Shown: in pieces, positions 62,968 through 64,000 of the stretch
Position numbering within the stretch: position 1 is the stretch's first letter
How the letters are laid out: each line of letters opens with the position of its first letter
Assembly: GCA_002049455.2 (NCBI GenBank)
Contig: KV919088.1
Coordinates: 20,738-84,737, forward strand
DNA from: Porphyra umbilicalis
Lineage: Eukaryota > Rhodophyta > Bangiophyceae > Bangiales > Bangiaceae
Reading direction: 5' to 3'
Length of the DNA: 64,000 bases
Position numbers and translations under genes: made by a program
Notes under the pieces: model-generated
Seen by the model: the letters and a program-made list of their open reading frames with translations, nothing else
What the model was told of the DNA's origin: nothing
Database searches by the model: none

Positions 62968-64000
62968 GCACGCGGCGGGGCGCGCGCACGGGCAGAGAAG
63001 AAGTGGATGGGGGGGGGGGGGGAGGGGCGGCGAAAACACACACGGAGCTAGGGAGCAGGGGGGGTGGTGCGCGCGCACGAGGGGTAGAGGGGGAGGGGGG
63101 CGCGTGCGCTCATGCCGCGTGCCGGCACGCGCCGCCCGGCGGCGAGGGCGATGGGGCTACAGTACTGTACGTAGGGGGGCGAGCGCGCGCGCGCGCGCGC
63201 CGTGATGGTCGGGCGGGGAGGTCGGGTTGGGGCCCTTGACTTGAATCCTTGACCAATGGCACGCCACCGTGGCGTGCACGGTACAGTACAGTACAGTCAG
63301 TCTCCATCCATATCCCACCCTCCGGAAGAACAGGTGTCGTTGCCGTGTTGCACGGTCGCTTTCGAATACTCATGTAGCCCGCTAGTCCGGAGCCGCACTT
63401 ACTGTGAAAACGGCGAAGTCAACAGAATGTGTGCCCACGGTGTCATCAGAGCAGGTAGTTAGGCATCAAATTGATTTCCGAGAGTGCGCCCTTTTTTTCC
63501 TCTCGGCGTGCTGCTCGGTCCCACTTGCTATCTTTTGGGCGCGCTTCACACCGACGGCGAGCTCACGAGTTCGCATGTTTAACGGTGTGCAACATGTTTC
63601 CCTGCCTGTTTTTGTTCTTGTTGACAAACTGGTACATGGGCGCTTCACCCTCTTTTCTATCACCGCCGAACCCGATCTTATGAGTAAACACTGTTGATTT
63701 GCCACACAATCCCGAGTTGTCACGAGCTGGCACAGTTGTCACGAACTGCACATGACGGATACTGTACAGTTGGTGCGCAGCCACAGAGCTGCCATCATCG
63801 AGGCCTCCGCCGGGGCAGGGGCCACCCGCCCGCCCGCGGCGCAGCGTTCAGCCTCGCGCCGGCCGTGTCAATGCCCGCTGTTAGCAGTGCGCCACGCCCT
63901 GCCACCCGCCCGTCCTTGACGTACCGTCACTTGGCCCACTGGAAGGCACAGAGGACAACGTGGTGTGAACAATTTTCTCCATTTTGTTTTGCAATGTGGC
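62968..64000. other. intergenic with GTAC-rich palindromes
   Basis: No supported gene. It holds a TACAGTACTGTA palindrome (63158-63169), a 9-bp-arm hairpin GCACGCCAC/GTGGCGTGC (63259-63277) and, right after it, three tandem TACAG units (63282-63296). Confidence 0.5.

Noticed and set aside
1-64000. tRNA, rRNA, CRISPR arrays, bacterial operons
   Set aside because: No cloverleaf boxes, rRNA motifs or regularly spaced short repeats with unique spacers were recognised; intron and transposon content indicates a eukaryote.

Overview
This 64-kb window looks like nuclear DNA from a very GC-rich, intron-poor eukaryote that carries many transposons. Proteins are rich in Ala, Gly, Pro and Arg, introns are short (about 170-250 nt) with GT-AG ends, start contexts are Kozak-like, and nothing is organised into operons. 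A Bangiales-type red alga (Porphyra/Pyropia) would fit. That is an inference from composition and transposon content, not a proof. I saw no rRNA, tRNA or CRISPR.

Layout. 1-2.7 kb: an orphan two-exon gene on the minus strand that leaves the window. 4.0-5.1 kb: a 142-bp satellite. 8.0-11.9 kb: a Plavaka-type (CACTA-superfamily) transposase gene with one intron. 13.2-14.7 kb: a possible bZIP-like acidic nuclear protein. 17.6-19.0 kb: a decayed hAT transposase. 21.6-22.1 kb: a small secreted Cys-rich protein with its own TATA-like box. 22.5 kb: the C-terminal stub of a medium-chain dehydrogenase. 22.95-26.16 kb: a complete pogo-like transposon with terminal inverted repeats, TA duplication and an open transposase. 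26.35-26.76 kb: a small inverted-repeat (MITE-like) element. 27.4-30.9 kb: a second, broken Plavaka-type gene on the minus strand.

31.8-41.6 kb: a three-exon orphan gene split by a Ty1/copia element at 34,657-40,317. The element has 422-bp LTRs and a CGGAC target duplication, and gag-pol carries two in-frame stops. 41.8-43.3 kb: a GC-rich minisatellite. 44.8-47.3 kb: a decayed piggyBac-type transposase. 47.6-51.7 kb: a 5'-truncated Ty3/gypsy chromovirus pol whose frame continues past the chromodomain into a segment resembling the Dam/DIRS adenine-methyltransferase fold. 52.2-54.7 kb: a diverged tandem array of about 245-bp units. 56.4-57.4 kb: a hAT C-terminal fragment. 57.4-59.9 kb: an orphan gene with one amber codon. 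60.6-63.0 kb: an extremely GC-rich open frame of doubtful status.

The window is therefore mostly a transposon graveyard with a few plausible host genes between. The strongest observations are the chromovirus with a methyltransferase-like tail, the copia insertion that splits an orphan gene with a clean target duplication, the pair of Plavaka-type genes that share one intron and differ by another, and a bias toward GTACG splice donors.
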